A stretch of 64,000 bases of DNA from Allodiplogaster sudhausi (Eukaryota; Nematoda; Chromadorea; Rhabditida; Diplogasteridae), in the NCBI GenBank assembly GCA_945643635.1, contig CALZFC010000252.1, positions 3,258,501 to 3,322,500 on the forward strand. Direction: 5' to 3'. Numbering within the stretch: position 1 is the stretch's first letter; every line of letters starts with the position of its first letter. The position numbers and the translations under genes were made by a program. Below the pieces are notes generated by a model, which was not told the DNA's origin, searched no databases, and saw only the letters and a program-made list of their open reading frames with translations. This document shows, piece by piece, positions 1 to 18,814 of the stretch.

Positions 1-304
1 ACCCAGCTGCTATCATTCAACCTCTCCTTCTCTCTGCCTCTTCGCTCTCTACGCCATCATTCACCCTCTCTTTCTCTCTGCTTCTTCTCTCTCTTTTCAC
101 TTATTCTCTTTCTTCTCTGTGCTCTCCTTCACAGAATTCTAGCTTCTTATCAGCTGTGCACAAACGTGGCCACTTTACATAAGAACCGATAAGATTTTTC
201 GTAAAGCAGATCATTCGGGGAAATGAAAAGAAGGGAAAACAAGACAAATTAATGTTAATAAAGGTCAGAAATGTGAAGCATAATGAAGTTGATTAAAAGC
301 ATAC

Positions 305-690
305 CTGAAGGGCTTCTGACTCCGATTCCCACATAAGGCATTCCTGGAGAGGGCGAGGAAAAATAAGAGTGGATGAAGCTGGACGAAGTTGCACAATTTC
401 TCTCACACTTCTCATGTACTCGTCCCTTCTCATCTCCTCAGACTGAGGAAGTGATTGAAAAGCTCTTGAAGAGAATGAATGAGGGAGAGAGAAGGGAAAG
501 CGAGACTGAAAAAGTTGCAGAGAGAAACAGAGCACAAAGAGAGAATTGAGTGTGATAGAAACCTAGGATAAAGATGTTGATAGAAGCTCAGACAAAACAC
601 TACGACACGGGAATTTCCTTCCCATTCATGCCAGGTCTTCTCAGCATTGTCATCGTTCTTAGCCTCTGTTTCTCGTTTTTCTCGCTTCAT
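305..690 (-). CDS. Unrecognised protein, 5' part (two exons)
   Basis: Two minus-strand segments look coding. The first opens with ATG at 690 and runs to a phase-0 donor near 604 (MKREKRETEAKNDDNAEKTW and on). The second is 442-305 (46 codons), bounded by a TTCCTCAG acceptor and a CAG/GTATGC donor, phase 0 on both sides, starting SEEMRRDEYMRSVREIVQ and ending WESESEALQ. The product starts very charged and would continue beyond the left edge of the window. I do not recognise the family. The exon at 305-442 is the more secure of the two; the donor of the first exon could be either of two GT sites three bases apart. The gene lies about 1 kb downstream of the K2P channel on the same strand. A 40-bp minisatellite sits about 90 bases upstream of the ATG. 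Confidence 0.45.
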
Positions 691-780
691 GCCATTTTAA
701 GGCTGTCATTTCTTTACAAATTAATTTTTTAATTGCAATAGAAATGTCATTTCCTTGCGTGCCTTCCCCGCTGGATTTGA

Positions 781-1100
781 TATGATGACTTGGTCGGAGA
801 AGCATTCCACCTCCAACTGATATGATGACTTGTTCGGAGAAGCATTCCACCTCCAACTGATATGATGACTTGTTCGGAGAAGCATTCCACCTCCAACTGA
901 TATGATGACTTGTTCGGAGAAGCATTCCACCTCCAACTGATATGATGACTTGTTCGGAGAAGCATTCCACCTCCAACTGATATGATGACTTGTTCGGAGA
1001 AGCATTCCACCTCCAACTGATATGATGACTTGTTCGGAGAAGCATTCCACCTCCAACTGATATGATGACTTGTTCGGAGAAGCATTCCACCTCCAACTGA
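781..1100. repeat. Minisatellite, eight 40-bp copies
   Basis: Eight head-to-tail copies of a 40-base unit beginning TATGATGACTTGTTCGGAGA start at 781, 821, 861, 901, 941, 981, 1021 and 1061. Copies are identical except the first, which has G instead of T near position 793. The edges are sharp: the sequence before 781 and after 1100 is unrelated apart from a partial ATTTGA/AACTGA match. The unit is not a multiple of three, and the minus strand is open in all three frames across the array. The long apparent proteins here are therefore repeat artefacts. Confidence 0.97.
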
Positions 1101-1719
1101 TAGGGAGTTCAAAACACCATTTCCATGCTCCTGCCGCCGAATCGCTCTCTTGCGATTCAATGTGTTGAATTCTAAAATCATTCCTGACCTTTATAGTCAC
1201 TCCAAATTGCAAAAAAATATTCTTATTACCATTGCAATAATGAACAGACAAAAATCCTAAATATAAAAATTACAGCAAGCAGCAATTATTCATCGGGCGA
1301 ACATTACCCAAATGATTAGATATTACTGTCACAACAAGCACTTCCTATACAATCTTCAACGTTTTAAATCTTTTACCAAAATACATACACATGCCAAAAT
1401 TACAAGAAGAAGGTACAAAGAAAGTGCCGAAAAAGGAAAGATGGAAAGAAAGTATGAAAAATTATGATATCACACCGATTGACAGATAACACGCAGAATG
1501 CGCATACGGTATTAGTGGATACCGAAAGGCAGACTTGCGAGTCCAATATGGAAAAGGATGTACACGTTTTGGAGGATGGCAGACAGCAAAAGAAAAGAAG
1601 AAGTTAACGACAGAATGGCACAGGAATTGAATAACCGGATAAACAACGAAGAAGCGAAGATCCTAGGAAGAGCCGTCATGATTAGATAGGCTAGAGAATG
1701 GAAGAGAAGACGATGAAGA
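1101..1719. other. Intergenic, K2P 3' flank
   Basis: No convincing exon on either strand. This AT-richer stretch lies between the minisatellite and the K2P stop codon and should hold the K2P 3' UTR on the minus strand. Confidence 0.5.
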
Positions 1720-2040
1720 TCAGTAGAAGAGCAGAGGATCCGAAGTGGACATCTTGTGGGATAGAGGCCGAATCGGCCGACCACCCGCCGACACGTCATC
1801 CAGGTATGCTGCGTACTGAAGCAAACACTTCTTCTACACCAACAACTACTGATATTCATTGACAACTGAACAAGGGATATGAGGAAAGTGTTAACAGTTT
1901 AAACCAAATTTATATGCTGTATTATTCATCGTGATTCATGCAGACATGTTATGTGTGATTTTTTTCTCAAAGAGAAGTAACGAGAGAAAAAAAAGATTGG
2001 GAAGAGATTAATATGTAGAGTAAAATAGAGCATGCGCTTG

Positions 2041-2084
<44 letters not shown>

Positions 2085-3321
2085 GGCAGACATGCAGAGA
2101 ACCCGGACCATTGTCAGGGCAGCTAGGAGATGGTGCGAAGAGGTAGGAGCTCGGTGGGAGTGGCGGAGGCGAGGGCCGTGGGCGATGAAGCGATGGAAGA
2201 TCCGGCCATGGGCAACTCATCGTCACTCTCCTCTTTATCTCCGCCTCTCTCTTTCCGATTCTGCACCATGCATTAGTCACTTCGCCGCACACCCCTTTCC
2301 ACTCTTCACCCAAAGATTAGCAAACTCATAATATTTTGAATCTAGTACGAATTAATAGAAACTGAAACTTTTTTTACTTTGTTTTGGTTTAGTTGTTAAT
2401 AAAAGTGCTGAAGTGTTAACTGCGAAAAAGAACGAATATCAGGAGATACTGAAGCAAAGAAGAATTATGAACTGAGATTGTCAACATAAGAGTCTTGATT
2501 GGTGGTATTAGTTCTCAAGACAAATCAGGCAAAAAGGTTTTGATTAAACTAAAGATTGCAGCTCAAAGAAAGACTAAGAAATAATATCGTACCGCATCTT
2601 CAATCCATCTGAAAAAGTGAACGTTGCAAGGAACGTAAGGCTGTCGCAGCAGATGTTCTTGCACTTCCAGAAACCGCTTCAGATCTTCCAGCGTAATTCG
2701 CTCTTTGCCAGCGCTGAACAACTCTTTTTTATTTGAAATAAAAAAGAAGGATAAGTAGATAAATCATTAATGGTTCACAAAATGAAGATAATTCTGTGCA
2801 TTAGATGAATAAGTAATAATTCTACTAATTTCTGCATATTCAAGTGTCGTCCCTTTCAAATTAATTTGATGTCGATAAATAAATAAAATAAAAATAGGCG
2901 TACCGTGTCTTCTTGAGAGCAGCAATGATTCGCATTGCTTCTCTGATATCATCGCCCATATTTGCGAATCCTTTCTTTGCTCCGCGGATCTTGCGACCTG
3001 GAAAGGTAACATTATTTAAAGAAAGAAACGAAAATCAAAACATTCTGGAACTGCTGGCCCTCTCCAAATACGAAAACTCTCAACTCATTTTAATGTGATT
3101 TCGTTGACTATTCCTGCTTATCTCATTGTTAAATTCCTGATATTAATTGACCATCATGTATTTTGAGAAATGGTTACTCGTAGATAAAGGCTATCGAACC
3201 GAAATAGTGGAGCTTAGTGAAGGTTCGCTTGAGAGTCGAAGAGCAGAGATCGAGAGAGGCAGTGATGACTGCCAAGCCAATCACTACGTAGAAGACTGCC
3301 AGCTGCAGAGAGAAAGAGAGA

Positions 3322-3357
<36 letters not shown>

Positions 3358-6300
3358 AAGAGACAGAGAGAGAGAGAGAGAGATGGAGAGAGAGATGAAG
3401 AGGAAGAGAGAGTATAGAGACGGAGATATAGAGCAGAGTGAAATATATGTAAATGTAGGATGAGAATTTAGCGCAAGCATAAAAATTAAAGAAACCAACT
3501 GTAATAAATACCTTGGCTACAGCCTTTTAAATTAATAAATCGTTGATCTCAGTCAAAAGGATTCGAAGTAATGGATAAATAAAACGAAGTGAATTAGGTA
3601 TAAGTATATACATATGTATGTATGTAAGTGTATAAAGAAAGCACCGACAGCGAGATAAAAGTGGCTGCGCACTTGGATGTTGCCGAGGCCAATGGTGGTA
3701 ATGGTGTTGAAGGAGAAGAAAACACCATGAATGAATGACCTGCATCGACGAAATAGATTAAGCTGATAGTGAGAAGAATGAATGATAATCTGACCAAATG
3801 GGCCCTTTCTCGAAGGTGTTGAAGAGAAGACTTCCAATGCAGCAGTAGCCAATGATGAGAGCGAAGTAAGAGGCGACGGGCAGCTGAAGGCGCTCGTCCT
3901 CTTCCTCTTCTTCCTCTTCGTCCATCGAAGATCCTCTCCTCCGTCGCGTCTTCTTCAACTCTCTCAACAACCACGACTCCTTCCGAGTAAGATATGTATG
4001 TACATTGCTTCCTACATATTTCTCTTCCTCTGTCCATCCACGCATGCTTAATATGCCCTGGAGGCAGTGGAAGGGAAGGAAAGGCGTGCAGATTTGTGAT
4101 CGGGTGAAGGAAACTATTCACTTCATGTAGAATGCAAACGAGAAATGCATCTATAATCATCCTCTCTCTTTCGTTCTTTCATTCCTCAGGGATAAAAATA
4201 CTCACAACCGGAGAAGTGTGACAAGCTCGTAACAATAATCGCTGTCTTCCTCTCATGCTCATTCTTACTTTCTTTCTCTTTCTTCCTCTTCGCTCTCCCT
4301 TCCAATCACTCTCTCTCGCTATCTCTCCTTGTCTTCCCCTCTCCGATTTTCTCTCTTTCACCCACACTCTCTCTCCCTCTCTCATGCATAAACTGACAAT
4401 GAGTCTACGGAGTCGACGTCATTAGGGAAGAGTCTGAGTCGGACGCCCTCGACGAGTGCTGCTATTCTCTGCCAGATGGCGAGGAGCTGCGCGTAGCTGC
4501 GGATGACAATCTCGGAGAGAAACTTGCCAATGTCGGCCGCAGTGATGAACATGAGAGGGATGCCGAGGAGACCGAAGAAGACCGTGAAGACTCGGCCCGG
4601 GTCCGTCGTTGGCGTCACGTGGTCGTAGCCTGTAACGAACTCTTCTTATAGCTTACAGACATTTCTAGAGAAAAAAGAATTACATGTTTGCATTGATTAA
4701 GTAATGCAATGAAATGATAATAACCTGTAGACGTAATGACCGTCAACGCATAGAGAGTAGCGGCAGCGAATGTCCATCTAAGGCAAGGGAGGTCATGCAA
4801 AGATGAGAAGATAACGGTCATTCAAAGGAAATGGATTAGGGAATAAGAAGTAGATAGAAAATTTAACAACCTGGAGTCCATGTCCCCTCCCGAGTCCGTC
4901 CACAACTGCCGGTCATCCGCGAATCGATCATCGTATTCATGAGAGCGCGAGAGACGAGACAGCAATGGCCGTATCCGCCTTTCCACCTCAAGCACGCACT
5001 CCTCAGCACTTTTGCCATTTATTTATAAAATATGTATTTGCATTTATAAATGAGTGGAAATGTCGAAATAAGATTTAAAGTGAGGCAAGTATGAATTGTT
5101 GGTTGAGAAAGAATAAGAATGTCTAGCCTCGCTAGAATTGTGTTGTGAACAGAGAGTGGAAGTCTCGTTTAGAATGTCGTGGTAGGCCGCGAAGATGTTC
5201 GCTAACCGTCTTTTTCTGCAAGATACAAAAATAATTTCGCTATAGTCATTTCTCTCTCCCCTCTTGTCCCTCTCTATTTCTCTCTCTTCCTACCTCTCCC
5301 CCTTTTCCTATCCATATATGTATCTCTTTCTCTCTCTCTTTGTTAAATATCTCTCTCTCACTCTCTTTTCCATCTCTTGCTTTGTATTCTCATCTCTCTT
5401 GTCGCATACCATCCCTCTTCCTACCTGGTTTCTAACTCGTTTTCTGCCTCGAGCCACATGAATATTGTTGCCCCCATGGCAATGTAGGAAAACAACAAGA
5501 CGTTCAGGCCGACATGAGGAAGGAGAATTTTGATGACCTGGAAATAGAAAAGATCTCCATCGCTTTCTCGTCATCAAAAACCTACTTGTAGACGTTTCTT
5601 TCATGAAGTGTAATAAGTCAAACCTTGATGGCCTTCTTCCACAGCGGTTCCTTGACTGTCTCATCTTCTGTCTTAGTCGCTGCCTCCTCGGCTTTCCGCT
5701 GTTCTTCCCATTTCACTCGACCGTTAGCATCTAAAATTGGTTTAATAAAAATAAGTACTTTAATATTGTTTAGAGATATAAAATGTAAATCCCAATGCAT
5801 TTTCTTGACCAGTTATTCTTGGCCACCTTTAACACGAAGAAAGGCAGCGAGAGCGGGGAGCGCAGCCAGAGAATGGTGGCGGATACTAAGGAAGACGTGG
5901 CCAATGCCAGAGGCGTTGTGCATCTTCCCGTCTTCCTTCTCGCACTCCTCTCATAGGATGCCCTCGGGCGGAGGGGGGAGGAACACTGGTCGAGAAATGG
6001 CGCACTCAACTGATTTATCCGAAGGTCTCTCTCTCTCTCTCTCTCTCTTTCATCTCTGTCTCTCTCTCTTTCATCTCTCTCTCCCTCTCTCTCTCTCCCC
6101 TCTCTTGCTGTCAGAACCAAGAACTCTGCAGCTGCACCGCCAACGCACAGAAAACTCTCTGCTTATCGTGTTCACTGTCAGACTGGCCACTCTTCCTTTC
6201 CTTGCATCTCCAACTCTCTCTCTCTCCCTCTCTTTCCCTCTGTCGACCGTCCATCCGACTCTCCTCATTATCCATGTCCATCACATTCTCTCCTTTCTCT

Positions 6301-6553
6301 CTCTCCCTCTCTCCGCCCCCTTCATGGTTGTGTGCTATGACGGTGGTGGCAAGAGTTCTCCCACGCCGCCCTGGAGCGCCGGCAATCTCTCCGGCCGGGG
6401 TCTTAATTTGTTGCCAGCTTTCTGGGCCGCCGGCTGCTTTTCTCTCTTCTCTGCATTACTGCGAGCAGTTGCCGCTCTCCATTCAGCGCATTGTTTGGCT
6501 GTCCCAAGGTGTGAAGAGGCCGCCGAAAAGGAGTTCTCTCTCGAGCTGTCTGC

Positions 6554-6590
<37 letters not shown>

Positions 6591-7270
6591 GCTGTTTTGG
6601 CGTCTCGACTAATCGCTCTATCGGTGTCATTCGCTACGATTTATGAACAGAAAGGAGAGACAAGCTCAGCCTCTCCTTATATTCAACCAAATGACGCCTG
6701 CTAAAAAAAGCGTCACACTTCCGAAAATAAAGGGTTCAGCAATCCAGAAGTCAAGCGCAGAGGTCTATTTGGATAGCAGAGGAAATTGTGGGTACCGGCA
6801 GTGGGAGAGAGAGCGGAGACAGTCAAAGGACGAGAGAGATAGAGAGAGAAAAAGAGTGAAAGAGAGAGTCAAAATGTCCTCTAGAAGAGTAGATAGACGA
6901 GCTTACCCATACTGGCCAGTTGACACGTGCAATCACTCAGATCCTCACCTGCCTGTTTTCCACTCTCCTCCCTCAGGATACGCTTTGCAACCGATCACTT
7001 TTCAACTTCCTTTTTTCAAGTCAAAACAGTTTTGCAGGCTCCTTCTTTTCTACAATCACTGCACTATGATGAGAAGTCAGGAATTACTTTGGTGATCCAC
7101 AATCGGGATGAAAGAAGTGAACCCAGAGGTGAGGAACTGAGAAACTATGTTGGAATGCGGAATACGGGAAGGTGAAGACTGAAGAGTGACAAGCTGTGCT
7201 CATTTGCAGAGGGACGACAGACAGGGAAGGAGAGAGAGCTGCAAGATGAAGAGAGAAGAGAGAGAGAAAG

Positions 7271-7314
<44 letters not shown>

Positions 7315-8008
7315 TTTGATAGGAGAGTGCACAGAGAAGAGCAGAAAGAAAAGAAAGAAATGATTGAAAATGATTGAAGAGATTAGGAAAAGATGAATGA
7401 GGCATAATAAATGCAATGTGTAATGAGGATTGGCAATGAGTTTGTGAGCAAGCTCTAGAACGGGCTGAAAGTATCTCAATCACACTTTATGTCCTCGTAC
7501 TCATCACTAAGTACCTCACCATAAAAAATAACGCTTAAAATAGCACACTGAAGGTCGTTTTTGAATTGAGAAAAATATTTTCGTTCATAAAAATTGTTTT
7601 TCCCTTTTAAGTGCCGCTGAAGAGGAGAATTGTTGTCCCATGATGGGTTCTGGTTGAATAATTGGTGCGCGTCAAGTTGTGAGTAATCAGTGGCAAGAGA
7701 GGGCAGAAGAAGACAAAGAAGAACCAACCAAAGAAAAGCTCTTTGCCATTTTCTTTCAGAGGCGAGAGTGCAGTGTTCTTCCGAGAGAAGGAGAGAGAAG
7801 GAGGCCGAGAAGGAGCGCGTGAAGGAGGCTGCGACGGGTCGAAGAAGGGGTCGACGGGGAAGGGAGACACGGTCTGTGTGGAGGCCAGCGAATAACGGGG
7901 ACCCGTGATGACCGGGCCTTTGGCGGATGATTCTCTTCGTCCAGAGGCATTTCTGATGTTCCCGAGGGTCAGCCGACGATAAGAGTACGCAGCTGCAGTG
8001 GAGCCCAT
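1720..8008 (-). CDS. TWK-type two-pore-domain (K2P) potassium channel
   Basis: Predicted background potassium channel subunit of the plasma membrane. Exons in order: 8008-7729 (ATG, MGSTAAAYSYRRLTLGNIRN), 5730-5624, 5537-5425 (M1, VGLNVLLFSYIAMGATIFMW), 5215 to 4871 (extracellular cap with NET and NSS glycosylation sites; one intron inside unresolved), 4777-4725 and 4629-about 4398 (P1 TSTGYDH, then M2), about 4000-3795 (acidic loop and M3), 3739-3649 (P2 TTIGLGN), 3302-3200 (M4, YVVIGLAVITASLDL), 2997-2904, 2713-2593, 1815-1720 (stop). Phases agree at every resolved junction. The order M1-P1-M2-M3-P2-M4 and the post-M4 block KLHYFGRKI are typical of nematode TWK channels. The first pore reads G-Y-D rather than G-Y-G. 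The exact ends of the exons near 4398 and 4000 are uncertain. GA/CT repeats fill several introns. I cannot assign a specific twk number. Confidence 0.92.
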
Positions 8009-8725
8009 CCCGGCAAGGGCCGTAGATCAGGAAGGAAACAACCAGTTTACTTATTCAGAAGTCAGTCCGTAGACACAATGTGGGAGACGAGACTGATGGC
8101 TGACTGCCACCTGGCTCATGTCCAGGCTGACAATAAGAGAGAGATGGAGATGGAAACAGAGAGAGAGAGAGAGAGAGAGAGATAGAAAGAGAGAGAGAGA
8201 GAGAGAGAGAGTAGAGAATGCCAGAGAGATAGGACATCAACGAGATAAGATAGGGGAGGATACGAGAGAGAAGATCAAGGTGAGCTGCGATGAACTGAGG
8301 GAAGGAGAGAGAACAGCAGCGGTTGAATGGAAAAGAGCTGGCAGACTGGGAGGAATGTAAGGGATGCCAAAACACTAGGGAAAAGAAGAAGAAGCGGATA
8401 ATGAGAGACGGCGAGGATAAATAAGAAAGAGATTACTATGGTGAGAACAGGGGAACAAATGGAGAGAGAAATCTGGATGGAGAGAAAGAGAGAAGGAGAG
8501 AGAGACAAGGAGAGAGTGTGGCAGAAGGTGTGGACAAGTAGAAATTGATGACCGGTACTGATCAGGGAAGAGTGAAGAGCCGAACGAAGAAGAAAGGGAA
8601 AAAAGAAGGTGCGAAGGAGGAATGTGAGGGAGCAGCCATGTGCCGCTTGCATTAGCCACGCCACAATGACTGATCTCTTCACTGACAGCTTCTGCCGCTT
8701 CTCTCACCTTTCTCATTCCCTCGCT

Positions 8726-8769
<44 letters not shown>

Positions 8770-8770
8770 A
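1930..8770. repeat. GA/CT microsatellites in K2P introns and flank
   Basis: Runs lie at about 2,049-2,082, 3,311-3,385, 6,029-6,095 (CT), 6,555-6,589 (CT), 7,270-7,309, 8,155-8,212 and 8,730-8,768 (CT). Most are GA on the plus strand, hence CT in the sense of the channel gene. They sit in introns or the 5' flank, never in assigned exons. Confidence 0.9.
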
Positions 8771-8978
8771 TCTCTCTCGCCTTCCCTATCGTCCTCTTGA
8801 TCTCTCTCTCTCTTATTATCATCCGCAAATCAATTTTGTGTATTCTCTGATACGATACTGGGTTTCTAATTGTGGTAACGGTGGCAATATGAAAAAAACA
8901 ATGAAAATTTTTTTCGTTTTAATTGCTTTTTAAATATACTTCAGTATTTCTGGTTTTGGTTGGTTTTGTCTCTCAAAA

Positions 8979-9331
8979 CAGCTTGTTCTCACAATCAGAG
9001 CCGTGATAACCTTTCGTCTTGGACTCTTTTCTGAAGAGGAAAGGTTGTGGCTGGACGGCAGCGAGAGGGAGAAGAGCGATGCTCGCAGGGAGTCGGCCGG
9101 TGCGAGTGGTGGTGGCCCACTCGGAGAACATCAGACCTCCCGGAGAGAACCCCCAGGTACGGCTCAGAATGGAGAGACCCCTCAGGCAGGGGCCAGAATG
9201 CCACTTCTCGCCACTCCGCCACTTCGACCTCCGCCAACAAACGAAGCCACGCTCATCATGACGCAGACGACGCCAAAAGAAGGACCATTTCAATGGGTTC
9301 GCGAGAGGGAAGAAGTCAACGACAGAACGCG
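8979..9331 (+). CDS. Candidate plus-strand exon, unrecognised
   Basis: A plus-strand frame is open from a reasonable acceptor (TTTTGTCTCTCAAAACAG) to a consensus donor CGCG/GTGAGT. It reads through SEEERLWLDGSEREKSDARR to EGPFQWVREREEVNDRTR. The minus strand is also open in two frames here, so coding strand is not settled, and I found no partner exon. It lies inside the presumed 5' intron of the K2P gene. No family recognised. Confidence 0.25.
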
Positions 9332-15517
<6,186 letters not shown>

Positions 15518-15689
15518 CGTTGTCACATTCAGTTCGCCGTCGATCTGAAGTGAGATTGGGATTGAGAGAAGGCGAGCGAATGAGTGGATGGACACTGGGG
15601 TTCCGGATCATCTGCCCGTATGCCTGGTAAGTGGCACTCGCGCCAGTCGAACCCATCTCTACCGTACTCTCCTGACTCGGTAGATCGGC
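15518..15689 (-). CDS. Candidate alternative 5' exon, probably of the K2P channel
   Basis: Minus-strand exon with acceptor TTCCAG before 15,689 and donor AACG/GTCAGT at 15,518. It reads ADLPSQESTVEMGSTGASAT, continues to NLTSDRRRTECDN and ends in phase 1 with a G, which joins in frame to the K2P exon at 5730 (G plus AT gives Asp). The other upstream exon (7729-8008) also ends in phase 1 with G. Both share the start MGST and a following I-R-N, suggesting alternative first exons with related N-termini. An internal ATG at 15,656 could start translation. The link over about 9.8 kb rests on phase and strand alone; it could instead belong to an unseen gene. Confidence 0.6.
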
Positions 15690-16761
15690 CTGGAACGAAG
15701 AGGGTGGTGGAGGGAGACGCGCTCCACGTGGCGGTTGCAGCCGAAGCCCTCAGGGGCGGAGTCGGGGAGAGAGGGGGGGGGGGAGGCCGCCTGCTCAGCT
15801 TCTCTTCTCAGCAGAATGAATAAAGGAATTAGTCTCGTCGCCGCTTTCCGCCCATTCATCTGCCATCATAATTCGATTGTGCCAGAGGACGATGGATTCC
15901 AGAGGGAGAGAAGAAAAAGGTAGTCCTCAAGATATCCCCGCTGATCCGGGCAGAAAGAGTCTCAGCTGCGCCATTCACTTCTGATTATCTGCTGAGCCTT
16001 TCTCTTGGAATAGAAGTGAAGATGTCTTCTTGAAGGGGCGGAGACTGTCGAATTCGAGACAAGGAACTTTGGCCGGAGTAGTCAAGTTATGATGAGTACA
16101 ATCACTTAGTCATTGACTTCTCTTGTTTTCTGCATGTCATTCTGCTTCCTGATCTTGTTCCTTGTCTAGAAAGAAATGGAGGAAGTAGAAGAGATGTACT
16201 TCTTATAGTCTTCTTTCATCTCGAATTCTCACTCCCCCTCTCTCACTATTTCTATCTGCCTTCTCTTGTCTTCTTTCTGTCTCAACTCGAGTAATCTCTC
16301 CTTCCTGCCCTCCCACCCTCTCTCCACCCCTTTATCTGCCCCTCATGGCTCATGTAGGATGTCGCGCAGTTCGATGCCTTCTTGCCCTCACTCGAGAGCC
16401 ACGGCGACAAGATTGATTTTAGTGGTTTTGTGGCTCTCTTTTCGGGGCGGAGAAGAGCGAGAAGACAAAAAGAAGCTCGATCGGGGCAGCTTATCCCCCC
16501 CTCTCACCCGACACGCGAGGTCCTCTCTCAAGGAGTCGCAGAGAGCAGCGAGAAATAAAGACAATTAGATGAGAAGACAACAACTGCGCGGCCAGCAGAG
16601 TCCCTGAGGGAGTCGCCAGCCACAGCAGATCTACTGCCCCAGGCGACACTTCCCACACTCCTCCGCCACACCCTCCATTACACACTACATTCATCTCACT
16701 CACTTGCCATCTCTCCCTCTCGTACCCTATCAACCTCACTTGCCATCTCTCCCTCTTTCTC

Positions 16762-16792
<31 letters not shown>

Positions 16793-17259
16793 CCTCTTCA
16801 TGTCTGGCCCTCTCAATCTCAATTGCCATCTCTCCTTCTCTCCTTTCTCTTCATGTCTGGCCCTCTCACTCTCACTTGCCGGCTCTCCCTCCCTCTCTTT
16901 CCTCTACCACGTCTGGTCCTCTCACACTCCATTCCCATCATCCCGTCTCTACCCAACTCCGTCTCCAGAGGGAAAATAGCTAGAAATAGCATGAAAAAGG
17001 TTAGGAGTGTTCGTACCTGAAGTCAACTGTAGATGATATGTAAGAGAAATCTTTCTGAGAAAATTTCTCTTTTCTCTCGCTTATATCCCGTGTCCCTTCG
17101 ACATCAGATTAAAATAGTTTGTGGTTTCCAAATCCTTGAATAATTTTTATACACCCGTTACGTTGGACGTTGATTAGAATGTGAACGTGGTCGTGATTGA
17201 GACTGGGGATAATCTGGGAAAGTAAACAAAGAAAGAGAAAGAGAGAAAGAGAGAGAGAG

Positions 17260-17290
<31 letters not shown>

Positions 17291-17482
17291 GAAAGAGAAA
17301 GAGAAAGAGAAAGAGAAAGAGAAAGAGAAAGAGAAAGAGGAAGAGGAAGAGAAAGAGAAAGAGAAAGAGAAAGAGAAAGAGAAAGAGAAAGAGAAAGAGA
17401 AAGAGAAAGAGAAAGAGAAAGACAATGACAAAGACCAAGACAAAGAGCGGGAAAGAGAAAGAGAAAGAGAAAGAAAGAGAAA

Positions 17483-17525
<43 letters not shown>

Positions 17526-18814
17526 GGTGAAGTAGAAAATCCTTTCTTAATTGAGTTCCATATATCACGGCAAAGTCGACATTTTGGTTCCAATCGAATG
17601 CAGCTTTCCTTCCAATTAAATTGAATCTTCTCCAATCAGTTATTTTAGAGTCAGCTTTCTTTTCCTGTCAGAAACATCGTCCAATTGTGACTACAAGCAA
17701 TTGTTTAGATGAGAGGGATTAACACGAAGCAAGTGGAGAGAAGAGAAGAAGAGACAACAAGAGGGATGAACAGATGGAGAAAAATGAGTTTAGTTGTGAG
17801 TGGAGAATCTCACGAGACAGGCAGAAGGTGGCAGAAAATAGAAGGAAGAGAGAGCGAAGAAAGGGACAGAGACAGAAAGGATTGAGAGAGAGGGGCAGAG
17901 AGAGAGAGAGAGAGAGACGAGCAAGACACATGAAATATAAAAGAATAGAGAGGTAGACATGAAAAAGCGTGTTGGTGTCAGGAAAAAAAGAGAAGCAGCA
18001 GTTGCCTTCATTGGCAAATTCGAGAAGACAAAGAATGGCAAGAACGGCTGTTATTGCACACAGAGCAGTTGTCGCTACTCGTAGCAGAGCAACCCCGCAC
18101 GCTCCCTGTCCCATCTTGTATCCCATCCCTCTCTTCTCTTCTCCTGACCTCACTCTCCATTCTCCATGCTCTCTTCTTCCGATTCCTCCTTTTCAGATAA
18201 CAACACAAGTGCTCACATAATTCAAGACACGTAAACAGACACACGACCGCCATCCAGCAGAAGTTGCTAGGGGAATGACGGAAAGTGAACGAGACTGGGG
18301 AAATTAACCACACGCGATCTTTGACCAACTGCTCATCTCTTTTATCTGTATATGAGCCGTCGACAAATAAGAGCCAAAATTATTTTTTTTTAAGGAGGTC
18401 TTCATTTCCAATAGCCTGATTGGCTAACCTGCTTTACAAGGATTGTATATCAGTGCAAAGCGAAAGAAAAACATATACTGAAGTTTTCATTAAACAATCA
18501 TTCATATGAACTGTAAACAATGATGTGAGAATGAACGGTTCCTCTGAGAATCATCCAGAACACTTACCGGTATCAATAAGAAATAAAGAACAACAACAGA
18601 AACATAAAAGAATAGATCACTTTTAAGAGAACACGAAAAAACACTGTAAAAAAATGCTCTTATTCCATAGTAAAAGAAAGTTAATTAACTTCAGTAATTA
18701 AATAAGTATGAACTGTGAGTTGAAACGATACACAAATAATGTTAAATTGACATGATTGTAAACTAAGAGAAACCATGCAGAAAGATGAATGGAATCATCC
18801 AAGCGACGGATTCT
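15690..18814. repeat. Simple-repeat-rich intergenic region with GAAAGA array
   Basis: A long GAAAGA-type hexanucleotide/purine array spans 17,230-17,521 and is open in several frames. Imperfect CT repeats with a degenerate longer unit (containing CATGTCTGGCCCTCTCA) lie at about 16,700-16,930. A plus-strand frame after a TAG at about 16,358 (DVAQFDAFLPSLESHGDKID) looks protein-like but has no partner. From about 18,330 to 18,814 the DNA is AT-rich with no exon and probably holds the XAB2 3' UTR. Confidence 0.7.

Noticed and set aside
659..1251. Three overlapping minus-strand frames of 144-176 codons
   Set aside because: They are the 40-bp minisatellite read in three frames, giving the same 40-residue pattern rotated; no splice or start evidence.
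17109..17635. Phe/Leu- or Lys/Arg-rich proteins of 110-150 residues
   Set aside because: Translation of the GAAAGA array.
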